Below are positions 46,059 through 57,367 of a stretch of DNA of 64,000 bases, piece after piece. Position numbers and translations under genes: made by a program. The stretch is from assembly GCA_028583405.1 (NCBI GenBank), contig JAPTMU010000093.1, forward strand, positions 587,154 to 651,153. Reading direction: 5' to 3'. Source of the stretch: Pogonophryne albipinna. Its lineage: Eukaryota; Chordata; Actinopteri; Perciformes; Artedidraconidae. Within the stretch, counting starts at the first letter, position 1; each line of letters opens with the position of its first letter. The notes under the pieces were generated by a model that was not told the DNA's origin, ran no database searches, and was given only the letters and a program-made list of their open reading frames with translations.

Positions 46059-46590
46059 TTAGTAACAGAGATGGTCAAACTAAAGTAGAGACATGGCAGA
46101 AATCCTTCAATGAAGCGGGACAGTGAAGTGTTCCCTGAGAGAGGGCGATCAAGAGAAGAGAACGAGCGGTGAGGCAGTTTACAGATGAAAAGACACAGAA
46201 AGACAGAAGCTCAACAACAAGTATATTTAGGTGTTTTTCTGTAAATAACCGACGGTATCAAGAGGAAATAAAGTCCCCTGGTTTGTCCCTTATACCCTAA
46301 CTGCCATGAGACAACACAAAATCAAGTTTCCAAAATCCGACACTGAGGTGGTCTTAACGCACCGGCAGATGACAGCGCTGACAAAGTGTGTTTCCCGCAG
46401 CGAGACGCTACCATACTAATTGTGGGCTTATCATGTTGATTCGGCCACAACAGAAAAAAGAAAAACAAACTCTCGCTCTCTCCAGAGGGGCAGGTCAGCC
46501 AAAAAGGCCAAACGGGCCGTTGACCGGGCAACATTAGCCCGTACCTGTGCACGTCCCTGCCCACGATGAAACTGAGTTGGACCCCCCCAC

Positions 46591-47030
46591 CCTAGAGGAC
46601 TCGATGCAAAGGAAAAACTGGCACAAATCCACGGCTCCACGTCTTCTACCTTCTTCTGGACATCGCATTTTTGGCGAGACGTTGGAAGTAAAATTAGGTG
46701 AATGTAAAAGGGGACATTCAATATATATATGAATGCTGTGTTGTTTACATTCTTATTGGCTAGTTTCTCTGTGTTATAGCTCAACATGATTTAAGGGGCG
46801 AGCAGATAAGAAGCACACACATTTGAGTATAAAGTTTAGACACATTAAAGAGGCCCTATTGTGCTTTTGGGGGTTTTCCCTCTCCTGTAGTTTGTTTTAT
46901 AGGTTTGTTTCCTAGAGTTCACTAAAGTCACCACGTTACAAACACAACTCATCATTCTCAGTTAAAGGAACAGTACGTAGTAAAGTACCGTTAGTGATAT
47001 TAAAGCTGTTTTATTTAAAGTGTTCTCTGC
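46591..47030. other. inverted-arm sequence, left side
   Basis: 46,591-46,905 is the near-identical reverse complement of 59,590-59,873; 46,915-47,480 is that of 56,985-57,555. The two matches meet at about 46,910, so the left arm lacks the roughly 2 kb that separate them on the right (57,556-59,590). Confidence 0.75.
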
Positions 47031-47038
47031 GTCCTCAC

Positions 47039-47099
47039 CTGGAAAGTGGAGCAGCAGCATCAGGAATGAAGACACCACGATCCTTCTGAATTCAGACAT
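47039..47099 (-). pseudogene. IgSF copy B, isolated exon 1 (signal peptide)
   Basis: ATG at 47,099; 61 nt encoding MSEFRRIVVSSFLMLLLHFP plus one base, with donor gtgagg. This is the same exon 1 as copies A, C and D. Its 5' flank (gaagcagcaggttagagact, reverse) matches copy C. No Ig-domain exon follows: the left arm jumps to other sequence about 130 bp downstream, so B is a gene fragment. Confidence 0.8.
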
Positions 47100-47480
47100 C
47101 GAGCTTCTCTCTCGGTCTCTGGCTCTCGACTGTCAGAGTCTCTAACCTGCTGCTTCTTTAACAAGAACTCAGCACCTGCTTCCTGTGTAGGAGCCATGAA
47201 ACGTGTACAGTAATGCGTTTTGTTTTAATATAAGCTATCAGTTTGATCACTATTGATTGGCTGGCTTGGTCACATGGATATGCACGGTGTGTGGAAGAGA
47301 GGGTGACACAGGGCCGTTGTACTTTTTGTTGACCGCAAGATTTATGATTGTTTTGATTATTATTACAATGTCTACGTCTGATCACGGAGCTTTCTCCATT
47401 AAACTACATCACAATTCAACAGAGTTTTGATCTCAGCAAGTACTCTTTTTTAGCGTGTCATAGAATATCAAACAGGCCCG

Positions 47481-48724
47481 GCCTCAGCCTCTCAGCGACT
47501 TTGTTTGTTTCCTGCTGTCGCTATATCCTGTGAGAAATGAGAAGTCACTTCCTCATCCATCTCTCCTCTGATGGCTGTGGAGTTCATGTGAGATTAGCTT
47601 TCAAATCTCTTTTGTCTTTGGTTGTTATAAAAAAGAGTGAAAAAAGTGTAACATCTAACTTTTATGTTTGATGCATTTCTTGTGTTTGATTATTCAGAGT
47701 GACGGTAACTGCAGGCCTTCTTCATCAGCAACACAACAGAGGAAGCTGAGCATGTTGTAATGCATGTTAACAATATGCTGGTTCCTCTTTGTATCTCTGC
47801 AGATTTATTTTTACTTTTTCTGAGAACTGAAGAAGCGTTTCTGTGAGGAAGTGGTTAACAGCAGCAGCAGAGCTCTGCAGGTTTGACCCTCTGATGCCGA
47901 CCACATAACCATCAGAAACATTAATAAACTCGTTAGCATCTTGACAGAAGGATACAGAGTCTGACGCAGATCTGCTAAAAGGGGTTCCTTATTCCTGATC
48001 TGGTGTGACTTTCGGATAAACAGTTCAAAATGGTTTGAATCCGACTTAAAGGACAGGAAACACTTTGTTTCTATAGGTAACGACCAGAGATGGGGTCGTT
48101 ACTCTAAAAAAGTAATATATTACACATTACCTATTACTTTAAAAACAAGTAATATATTACTTTACTTCGTTACTCTCTACATAAAGTAATTTGTTACTTA
48201 ACTCGTTTCTTTACATTACCTTTGCACACACATTTGTGTATAAAGTTTAGACACATTAAAGAGACCCTATTGTGCTTTTTGGGGTTTTTCCCTCTCCTGT
48301 AGTTTGTTATATAGATTTGTATTCATGTAACTGGTCTGCAAAGACTAACATCTCTGTGCTTTTTGCCCAAACTCCACATCACAACAGAGTCGGCCAGCTC
48401 ACCAATCAGAGCAGACTGGGCTCTGGTTTCAGACAGAGGGTGAAAAGAGGTGCTGCAGCACAGGCAGACAAGATGTTACCTTTATCTGATGATCCAAAGT
48501 ACACCCATATGTCCCGAAGCCTTTCCTACGGCCTGCTTGTTCTGACTGGTATGAAACCGATGCCTCCAGGTGCTCTGCTCCCGCCACCACCTGTCTCCAA
48601 TATCAACCTTTTTCTTTTTAACAAGAAAAACCGTCTGGTGCTTTTCCTCCTAAAAAGAAATCCAACCCGGGATTGATGCCTCTGAGAACGGGTTTGTAAT
48701 GTCTGTCTTCCTCCCGGTGTCCCT
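47481..48724. other. spacer with dispersed repeat, no gene recognised
   Basis: 47,500-48,070 is unassigned. 48,085-48,230 is a TA-rich repeat (agtaatatattacacattac, ttacttaactcgtttcttta). 48,240-48,480 belongs to the dispersed family also at 59,300-59,630 (reverse). The 134-codon frame at 48,272-48,676 runs through this repeat and is not supported as a gene. Confidence 0.5.
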
Positions 48725-49806
48725 TGAAGATTATATCACCTGATATATAAGAAGTGTGTTACATTTGAATGGCCGAAAGTCTTGTTGCAATTTCCAGATA
48801 TTAAAAGAGGCTGCTTGAGTTTCTCTGTTTATTATCAATAGTCTGTGCAAATAACAGGGGAAGCCAAAGGGAGATTTTCCTCAGATATAATGCAGTTACA
48901 ATTCTTGTTAATTAATGAGGCATGTCCTGCAGACCCATAAAAAGGCCTTGAGAATTGAGTCACACAGTTAAGGTCTGAATTATCAATGTATGTATTCATT
49001 GTGCTGAACAATGCCTGTGTTTGTGTTCTATTGACTTCTCTGCATTATTCTTTCATAAATGTGAGGACTGAATTGCTACAAACATTGTGGAGTAGTTAGC
49101 TTAAACATGTTTTATTACTCTGTATGACAAGGAGCAGTTATGTAGGACAGGAGACTAGGTGGGGGAGGAGACATTCTTCTTAAGATCTCCAGCATGTCAG
49201 GGAAGTCTACATATCTTGAATAGTAGATGTGTGTGTTTAATTACTTTGTATTAATAATAGCAGTCTGTGTAACCAGAACCTGGAAATATGAGAAATTAAA
49301 CATTTGTATTATCTTTGGGAGCAAGGGAATATTCTTTAGACACAACTCAAGTCTCCGGAATGTTGCAGAATGTGTGTGTGTGAAAGCTGCAGTAATACGA
49401 GACAGCGAACACCAGATGTGTTTGTTTTGCTTCAAACTAAGAGACTGTTTCCGGATCATCTCGGCTGGTTCGCGCTGATACGCTACGAAAGCCTATCGTT
49501 TGTATATGGGCCAATAGATGACCTGTATGGGAGGACCATCCACACAGCTCCTCCCGTTGTTCTTACAATATCTCCTGTTGAGTCCTTGTGTCCGGTCTCT
49601 TTCCTCCTGCCGTCAAGATGATGATGTTCTCCCGGCATTAGGACCAGAGCAGGGGTGGGCCTACCCCTTTAAAAAGTGTATTGTATTCTTACCTTTTATC
49701 ATTAAAACATATTATTGTTTAACCCTTATCCTGGTTGCTTTGAGTTTTCCTTCTTTTAAAACAAACTCATATAGGAACGGTGCGGAGCAGAGGTCCTGCC
49801 CCAACA
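48725..49806 (+). repeat. ERV A2 5' LTR, full length
   Basis: Reference copy for the truncated LTR parts at 23,715 and 31,680. Contains tatcacctgatatataagaa at the start, an ATTAAA polyadenylation-type signal near 49,702, and ends ctgccccaaca. 49,150-49,300 resembles the ERV B LTR. Confidence 0.8.
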
Positions 49807-49808
49807 AA

Positions 49809-49826
49809 TGGTGACCCCGACGTGAT
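49809..49826 (+). promoter_or_regulatory. ERV A2 primer-binding site, tRNA-Trp type
   Basis: TGGTGACCCCGACGTGAT is the complement of the 3' 18 nt of vertebrate tRNA-Trp including CCA, the same primer used by avian leukosis/sarcoma viruses (recalled knowledge). It lies two bases after the LTR end. Confidence 0.85.
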
Positions 49827-49880
49827 GACGTCATGACGTGGTGCCGTGAGGACGTGCCGACGTGGTGACGTCATGAGTAG
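49826..49880 (+). promoter_or_regulatory. CRE-like palindromes in the ERV A2 leader
   Basis: Two TGACGTCA palindromes and several additional GACGTG/TGACGT words follow the primer-binding site within about 55 bp (gatgacgtcatgacgtggtg ... gtggtgacgtcatgagtag). This matches the CREB/ATF consensus; function is inferred. Confidence 0.5.
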
Positions 49881-50500
49881 GGTTTTTTGGAGGAAACACT
49901 AGCAGCCAGCGGACGGAGCGGTCCGGGGGAGATGCCTGGAATAATCTCTGACAACTAAAACCAGGATCCTACAACTGAAAGGTAAACGGACGCCTGTTTC
50001 TATCGAAGGTCTGTAATTGGCCAAACTACATTTTAGAGTTGTCAAAGATATTTCCCAGTGTCATAGTCATTGGCGGTAAAACATACAATACATATTTTAG
50101 TATAGGTAGGTAAGTTATAAAATAAATAAAGCAACGGTTAAAAGCCCCGTAGATTTTTCAGAATCATACGGCTAACTCGTTAGCTACAAGTGAAGCGATG
50201 AGGTGTGTAAGACGACGGTGAAAAACCCCGTGGGTTTTTTCAGAAATCAATACGGCAAACTCATTGGGGAAGTTCAGTGGTTTTCTAAAGACTCCATCCA
50301 GAACTAAACAGAATAATACTTTCCAGTCTCATAGGAGCTGCAGTTGTCTTATATGTAAAAATCCAAGAGGAGAAACGGGACCTTCAAAAAGCCATTTGGA
50401 ATGATCAGATCTCACTGTCTCTTGTTCTGTTGGGTTGAATGTCTAAAGGCTAAACGTGACGAGAAAGGAAATATACATCGCACTATAAAGGCCGGATAGA

Positions 50501-51500
50501 NNNNNNNNNNNNNNNNNNNNNNNNNNNNNNNNNNNNNNNNNNNNNNNNNNNNNNNNNNNNNNNNNNNNNNNNNNNNNNNNNNNNNNNNNNNNNNNNNNNN
50601 NNNNNNNNNNNNNNNNNNNNNNNNNNNNNNNNNNNNNNNNNNNNNNNNNNNNNNNNNNNNNNNNNNNNNNNNNNNNNNNNNNNNNNNNNNNNNNNNNNNN
50701 NNNNNNNNNNNNNNNNNNNNNNNNNNNNNNNNNNNNNNNNNNNNNNNNNNNNNNNNNNNNNNNNNNNNNNNNNNNNNNNNNNNNNNNNNNNNNNNNNNNN
50801 NNNNNNNNNNNNNNNNNNNNNNNNNNNNNNNNNNNNNNNNNNNNNNNNNNNNNNNNNNNNNNNNNNNNNNNNNNNNNNNNNNNNNNNNNNNNNNNNNNNN
50901 NNNNNNNNNNNNNNNNNNNNNNNNNNNNNNNNNNNNNNNNNNNNNNNNNNNNNNNNNNNNNNNNNNNNNNNNNNNNNNNNNNNNNNNNNNNNNNNNNNNN
51001 NNNNNNNNNNNNNNNNNNNNNNNNNNNNNNNNNNNNNNNNNNNNNNNNNNNNNNNNNNNNNNNNNNNNNNNNNNNNNNNNNNNNNNNNNNNNNNNNNNNN
51101 NNNNNNNNNNNNNNNNNNNNNNNNNNNNNNNNNNNNNNNNNNNNNNNNNNNNNNNNNNNNNNNNNNNNNNNNNNNNNNNNNNNNNNNNNNNNNNNNNNNN
51201 NNNNNNNNNNNNNNNNNNNNNNNNNNNNNNNNNNNNNNNNNNNNNNNNNNNNNNNNNNNNNNNNNNNNNNNNNNNNNNNNNNNNNNNNNNNNNNNNNNNN
51301 NNNNNNNNNNNNNNNNNNNNNNNNNNNNNNNNNNNNNNNNNNNNNNNNNNNNNNNNNNNNNNNNNNNNNNNNNNNNNNNNNNNNNNNNNNNNNNNNNNNN
51401 NNNNNNNNNNNNNNNNNNNNNNNNNNNNNNNNNNNNNNNNNNNNNNNNNNNNNNNNNNNNNNNNNNNNNNNNNNNNNNNNNNNNNNNNNNNNNNNNNNNN
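50501..51500. other. assembly gap of exactly 1,000 N
   Basis: A round gap length normally marks an unknown distance set by the scaffolder. Order and orientation across it are less certain than elsewhere. ORFs spanning it are meaningless. Confidence 0.99.
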
Positions 51501-51988
51501 CCTGTGCAACAGAGTCCTGCAGAGAAGCATGAACATCTGCCTTTCTCACAGGCAGACTCTTTGCAGCTGCAGTGCATCACATTCAACACACTGTCAGGGG
51601 CAGGATTTCTTGTCATCCAGGTGACGTGCAAGTTCCCATCCTCTATTTCCCAACCATATCCAGCAGGTGATGGAGCATTTATTTCTCTTTTGAGACAGGA
51701 CCTCATTATTGCTGCCTGGTAATTTGCCCTTTTGCAGTGCTGATGGAGGGCATCAGGAGTAGGGGGAATGCTTCATTCTGGCAAGGCCGATGATGCCATA
51801 CAGAAAGCCTTGTACCTAGCATCATTTACATTTTCGGCTGCTGGCTGATCATATAGGTGACATACATACCGGCAAAGAAGTGCAAATGTTGATTGCTCCA
51901 AGTTAAAGTTAGTACCTAAACTTCTAAAAGCCTTACGGTAGTCATCTTTCTCACATGCAACAGCAAATGACTTTCTTTTACCTCTCAC
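51501..51988 (-). pseudogene. transposon-derived protein fragment with cysteine-rich (CXC-like) C-terminus
   Basis: One minus-strand frame with a single in-frame TGA (51,773-51,775). N-terminal to it: FRSLGTNFNLEQSTFALLCR, YVCHLYDQPAAENVNDARYK. After it: PPTPDALHQHCKRANYQAAI, YGWEIEDGNLHVTWMTRNPA, then MHCSCKESACEKGRCSCFSA and GLCCT at the gap edge. The order helical V-C-x-L-Y-D, PPTPDALxQH, G-W-x-x-x-x-G-x-L, clustered cysteines is a module I know from repeated, probably transposon-associated proteins of fish and invertebrates; its function is unknown to me. The C-terminus falls in the gap, and a MITE at 52,040 interrupts the upstream side. Confidence 0.55.
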
Positions 51989-52039
51989 AAATACCGCGTA
52001 TATAACGCAAATACCTCGGACTTAGTGATGTATTAAGAC

Positions 52040-53169
<1,130 letters not shown>

Positions 53170-53177
53170 ATTAAGAC

Positions 53178-53547
53178 ATATGACAAAACATGACATAAAA
53201 TAAGCATACAGCACTGTTTAGAATCCATTTGGTCTGGTTTAGCGTAACCATGTAGGCGGCCATCTTTCACTTCTGTTGACAATATGCAGCTACCCAATTG
53301 GTGTAGCACGATCACGTGACGAACCGTGGCACTACTTTTGACCAAGATATTATTACGCTTTGAAGGGACTAGTTCAGCCAATAATTACGTGCCTAGAAGA
53401 ATTGACAGGAATTTTAGCGACAAACTTTTTTTTGGTGGATAAGCATGACTCGTTCTTTTTTATGAACTAAAGATTATGTAGTTCCACTTCTGTGGAGCGG
53501 GATGAAACGATAACAGGGTTCACCTTATGGCCTATATGTATTGCCTC
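53178..53547. other. spacer right of the MITE
   Basis: Resumes after the ATTAAGAC duplication and presumably continues the element containing the cysteine-rich frame. A minus-strand frame (53,145-53,381) is not recognisable. Confidence 0.4.
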
Positions 53548-56500
53548 TACTTTAAAGAGTCCTCTCCTGCTGATGTTCAGGTGTATATCAGTATGTAGTG
53601 TCTCTACTTTAAAGAGTCCTCTCCTGCTGATGTTCAGGTGTATATCAGTATATAGTGTCTCTACTTTAAAGAGTCCTCTCCTGCTGATGTTCAGGTGTTT
53701 ATCAGTATGTAGTGTCTCTACTTTAAAGAGTCCTCTCCTGCTGATGTTCAGGTGTATATCAGTATGTAGTGTCTCTACTTTAAAGAGTCCTCTCCTGCTG
53801 ATGTTCAGGTGTTATCAGTATGTAGTGTCTCTACTTTAAAGAGTCCTCTCCTGCTGATGTTCAGGTGTATATCAGTATGTAGTGTCTCTACTTTAAAGAG
53901 TCCTCTCCTGCTGATGTTCAGGTGTATATCAGTATATGTCTCTACTTTAAAGAGTCCTCTCCTGCTGATGTTCAGGTGTTTATCAGTATGTAGTTCCTCT
54001 ACTTTAAAGAGTCCTCTCCTGCTGATGTCAGGTGTATATCAGTATGTATTGCTCTACTTTAAAGAGTCCTCTCCTGCTGATGTTCAGGTGTTATCAGTAT
54101 GTAGTGTCTCTACTTTAAAGAGTCCTCTCCTGCTGATGTTCAGGTGTATATCAGTATATAGTGTCTCTACTTTAAAGAGTCCTCTCCTGCTGATGTTCAG
54201 GTGTTATCAGTATGTAGTGTCTCTACTTTAAAGAGTCCTCTCCTGCTGATGTTCAGGTGTATATCAGTATGTAGTGTCTGTACTTTAAAGAGTCCTCTCC
54301 TGCTGATGTTCAGGTGTATATCAGTATGTAGTGTCTCTACTTTAAAGAGTCCTCTCCTGCTGATGTTCAGGTGTTATCAGTATGTAGTGTCTCTACTTTA
54401 AAGAGTCCTCTCCTGCTGATGTTCAGGTGTTTATCAGTATGTAGTGTCTCTACTTTAAAGAGTCCTCTCCTGCTGATGTTCAGGTGTTATCAGTATGTAG
54501 TGTCTCTACTTTAAAGAGTCCTCTCCTGCTGATGTTCAGGTGTATATCAGTATGTAGTGTCTCTACTTTAAAGAGTCCCCCCTGCTGATGTTCAGTGTAT
54601 ATCAGTATGTAGTGTCTCTACTTTAAAGAGTCCCCTGCTGATGTTCAGGTGTATATCAGTATAGTATCTCTACTTTAAAGAGTCCTCTCCTGCTCATTTT
54701 CAGGTGTATATCAGTATAGTATCTCTACTTTAAAGAGTCCTCTCCTGCTGATGTTCAGGTGTATATCAGTATGTAGAGTCTCTACTTTAAAGAGTCCTCT
54801 CTGCTGATGTTCAGGTGTATATCAGTATGTAGAGTCTCTACTTTAAAGAGTCCTCTCCTGATGTCCAGGTGTATATCAGTATGTAGTGTCTCTACTTTAA
54901 AGAGTCCTCTCCTGCTGATGTCCAGGTGTATATCAGTATGTAGTGTCTCTGCTTTAAAGAGTCCTCTCCTGCTGATGTTCAGGTGTGTATCAGTATGTAG
55001 TGTCTCTACTTTAAAGAGTCCTCTCCTGCTGATGTTCAGGTGTGTATCAGTATGTAGTGTCTCTACTTTAAAGAGTCCTCTCCTGCTGATGTTCAGTGTA
55101 TATCAGTATGTAGTGTCTCTACTTTAAAGAGTCCTCTCCTGCTGATGTTCAGGTGTATATCAGTATGTAGTGTCTCTACTTTAAAGAGTCCTCTCCTGCT
55201 GATGTTCAGGTGTATATCAGTATGTAGTGTCTCTACTTTAAAGAGTCCTCTCCTGCTGATGTTCAGGTGTATCAGTATGTAGTGTCTCTACTTTAAAGAG
55301 TCCTCTCCTGCTGATGTTCAGGTGTATATCAGTATGTAGTGTCTCTACTTTAAAGAGTCCTCTCCTGCTGATGTTCAGGTGTATATCAGTATGTAGTGTC
55401 TCTACTTTAAAGAGTCCTCTCCTGCTGATGTTCAGGTGTATATCAGTATGTAGTGTCTCTACTTTAAAGAGTCCTCTCCTGCTGATGTTCAGGTGTATAT
55501 CAGTATGTAGTGTCTCTACTTTAAAGAGTCCTCTCCTGCTGATGTTCAGGTGTATATCAGTATGTAGTGTCTCTACTTTAAAGAGTCCTCTCCTGCTGAT
55601 GTTCAGGTGTATATCAGTATGTAGTGTCTCTACTTTAAAGAGTCCTCTCCTGCTGATGTTCAGGTGTGTATCAGTATGTAGTGTCTCTACTTTAAAGAGT
55701 CCTCTCCTGCTGATGTTCAGGTGTGTATCAGTATGTAGTGTCTCTACTTTAAAGAGTCCTCTCCTGCTGATGTTCAGGTGTATATCAGTATGTAGTGTCT
55801 CTACTTTAAAGAGTCCTCTCCTGCTGATGTTCAGGTGTATATCAGTATGTAGTGTCTCTACTTTAAAGAGTCCTCTCCTGCTGATGTTCAGGTGTATATC
55901 AGTATGTAGTGTCTCTACTTTAAAGAGTCCTCTCCTGCTGATGTTCAGGTGTGTATCAGTATGTAGTGTCTCTACTTTAAAGAGTCCTCTCCTGCTGATG
56001 TTCAGGTGTATATCAGTATGTAGTGTCTCTACTTTAAAGAGTCCTCTCCTGCTGATGTTCAGGTGTATATCAGTATGTAGTGTCTCTACTTTAAAGAGTC
56101 CTCTCCTGCTGATGTTCAGGTGTATATCAGTATGTAGTGTCTCTACTTTAAAGAGTCCTCTCCTGCTGATGTTCAGGTGTATCAGTATGTAGTGTCTCTA
56201 CTTTAAAGAGTCCTCTCCTGCTGATGTTCAGGTGTATATCAGTATGTAGTGTCTCTACTTTAAAGAGTCCTCTCCTGCTGATGTTCAGGTGTATATCAGT
56301 ATGTAGTGTCTCTACTTTAAAGAGTCCTCTCCTGCTGATGTTCAGGTGTATATCAGTATGTAGTGTCTCTACTTTAAAGAGTCCTCTCCTGCTGATGTTC
56401 AGGTGTATATCAGTATGTAGTGTCTCTACTTTAAAGAGTCCTCTCCTGCTGATGTTCAGGTGTGTATCAGTATGTAGTGTCTCTACTTTAAAGAGTCCTC

Positions 56501-56916
56501 TCCTGCTGATGTTCAGGTGTATATCAGTATGTAGTGTCTCTACTTTAAAGAGTCCTCTCCTGCTGATGTTCAGGTGTATATCAGTATGTAGTGTCTCTAC
56601 TTTAAAGAGTCCTCTCCTGCTGATGTTCAGGTGTATATCAGTATGTAGTGTCTCTACTTTAAAGAGTCCTCTCCTGCTGATGTTCAGGTGTGTATCAGTA
56701 TGTAGTGTCTCTACTTTAAAGAGTCCTCTCCTGCTGATGTTCAGGTGTATATCAGTATGTAGTGTCTCTACTTTAAAGAGTCCTCTCCTGCTGATGTTCA
56801 GGTGTATATCAGTATGTAGTGTCTCTACTTTAAAGAGTCCTCTCCTGCTGATGTTCAGGTGTATATCAGTATGTAGTGTCTCTACTTTAAAGAGTCCTCT
56901 CCTGCTGATGTTCAGG
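53548..56916. repeat. 57-bp minisatellite, array I' (about 59 copies), inverted relative to 1-995
   Basis: Unit tctactttaaagagtcctct followed by cctgctgatgttcaggtgtatatcagtatgtagtgtc, the reverse complement of array I. The left part (53,548-55,300) is more degenerate, with many 1-3 bp deletions. The right part (55,314-56,916) is very homogeneous with only tatatc/tgtatc variants. This points to recent expansion at the right end. Confidence 0.97.
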
Positions 56917-57367
56917 TTTGAAAAGCACAGGGATTGTAGTCTTTGCAGACCAGTTACATGAATACAAACCTATATAACACTGAGGCCGGGCCTGTTTGAT
57001 ATTCTATGACACGCTAAAAAAGAGTACTTGCTGAGATCAAAACTCTGTTGAATTGTGATGTAGTTTAATGGAGAAAGCTCCGTGATCAGACGTAGACATT
57101 GTAATAATAATCAAAGCAATCATAAATCTTGCGGTCAACAAAAAGTACAACGGCCCTGTGTCACCCTCTCTTCCACACACCGTGCATATCCATGTGACCA
57201 AGCCAGCCAATCAATAGTGATCAAACTGATATCTTATATTAAAACAAAACACATTACTGTACACGTTTCATGGCTCCTACACAGGAAGCAGGTGCTGAGT
57301 TCTTGTTAAAGAAGCAGCAGGTTAGAGACTCTGACAGTCGAGAGCCAGAGACCGAGAGAGAAGCTCG
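56917..57367. other. 5' flank of IgSF copy C (inverted copy of 47,100-47,480)
   Basis: 56,927-56,975 is a fragment of the dispersed repeat (cagaccagttacatgaatac). 56,985-57,367 is the near-identical reverse complement of the region upstream of copy B exon 1. The shared 75-codon frames in both copies are coincidental. Confidence 0.6.

Larger units (their letters stand above)
20652..46559. mobile_element. outer hAT-type element (hAT-1), 25.9 kb with nested insertions
   Basis: Perfect 15-bp terminal inverted repeats, CAGGGACGTGCACAG at 20,652-20,666 and its complement at 46,545-46,559. They are flanked by the 8-bp duplication CCCACGAT (20,644-20,651 and 46,560-46,567). TIRs starting CAGGG with an 8-bp duplication fit the hAT superfamily. 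The uninterrupted site occurs once at 59,897-59,904 in the opposite arm. Subtracting nested elements leaves about 1 kb of its own sequence (20,652-20,956, 36,718-36,898, 46,059-46,559) with no transposase. It was therefore probably a short non-autonomous element that later grew by insertions. Confidence 0.85.
48725..50500 (+). mobile_element. ERV A2, 5' LTR and leader, cut by the assembly gap
   Basis: LTR 48,725-49,806 (TG ... CA, about 1,082 bp), a tRNA-Trp-type primer-binding site at 49,809-49,826, then leader sequence to the N gap. 50,100-50,440 matches the ERV A1 interior at 24,250-24,620. The rest of the provirus would lie in or beyond the gap; no LTR partner is seen on the other side. 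Confidence 0.8.

Noticed and set aside
20652..46559. A giant cargo-carrying transposon (Teratorn, Maverick/Polinton or similar) as a new system
   Set aside because: All recognisable content is ordinary nested retroelements and DNA transposons. No herpesvirus-like, capsid, DNA polymerase B or host cargo genes are seen, and the target duplications show separate insertions.
47158..47385. Conserved 75-codon ORF shared with 57,082-57,309
   Set aside because: It lies in the duplicated 5' flank of IgSF exon 1 and is conserved only because the whole flank is duplicated. There is no independent sign of coding.
48272..48676. 134-codon ORF
   Set aside because: Runs through a dispersed repeat also present at 59,300-59,630 and 46,830-46,915; no recognisable domain.
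49809..49826. tRNA-Trp gene
   Set aside because: Only the 18 nt complementary to the tRNA 3' end are present, directly after an LTR; it is a primer-binding site.
50412..51706. ORFs of 368-407 codons across the gap
   Set aside because: More than 330 of their codons are N; only the sequence after 51,501 is real.
53492..56961. Repeat protein-like ORFs (TLKSPLLLMFRCISVCSVS)
   Set aside because: Translation of the 57-bp minisatellite; frames change with each indel and there is no gene context.
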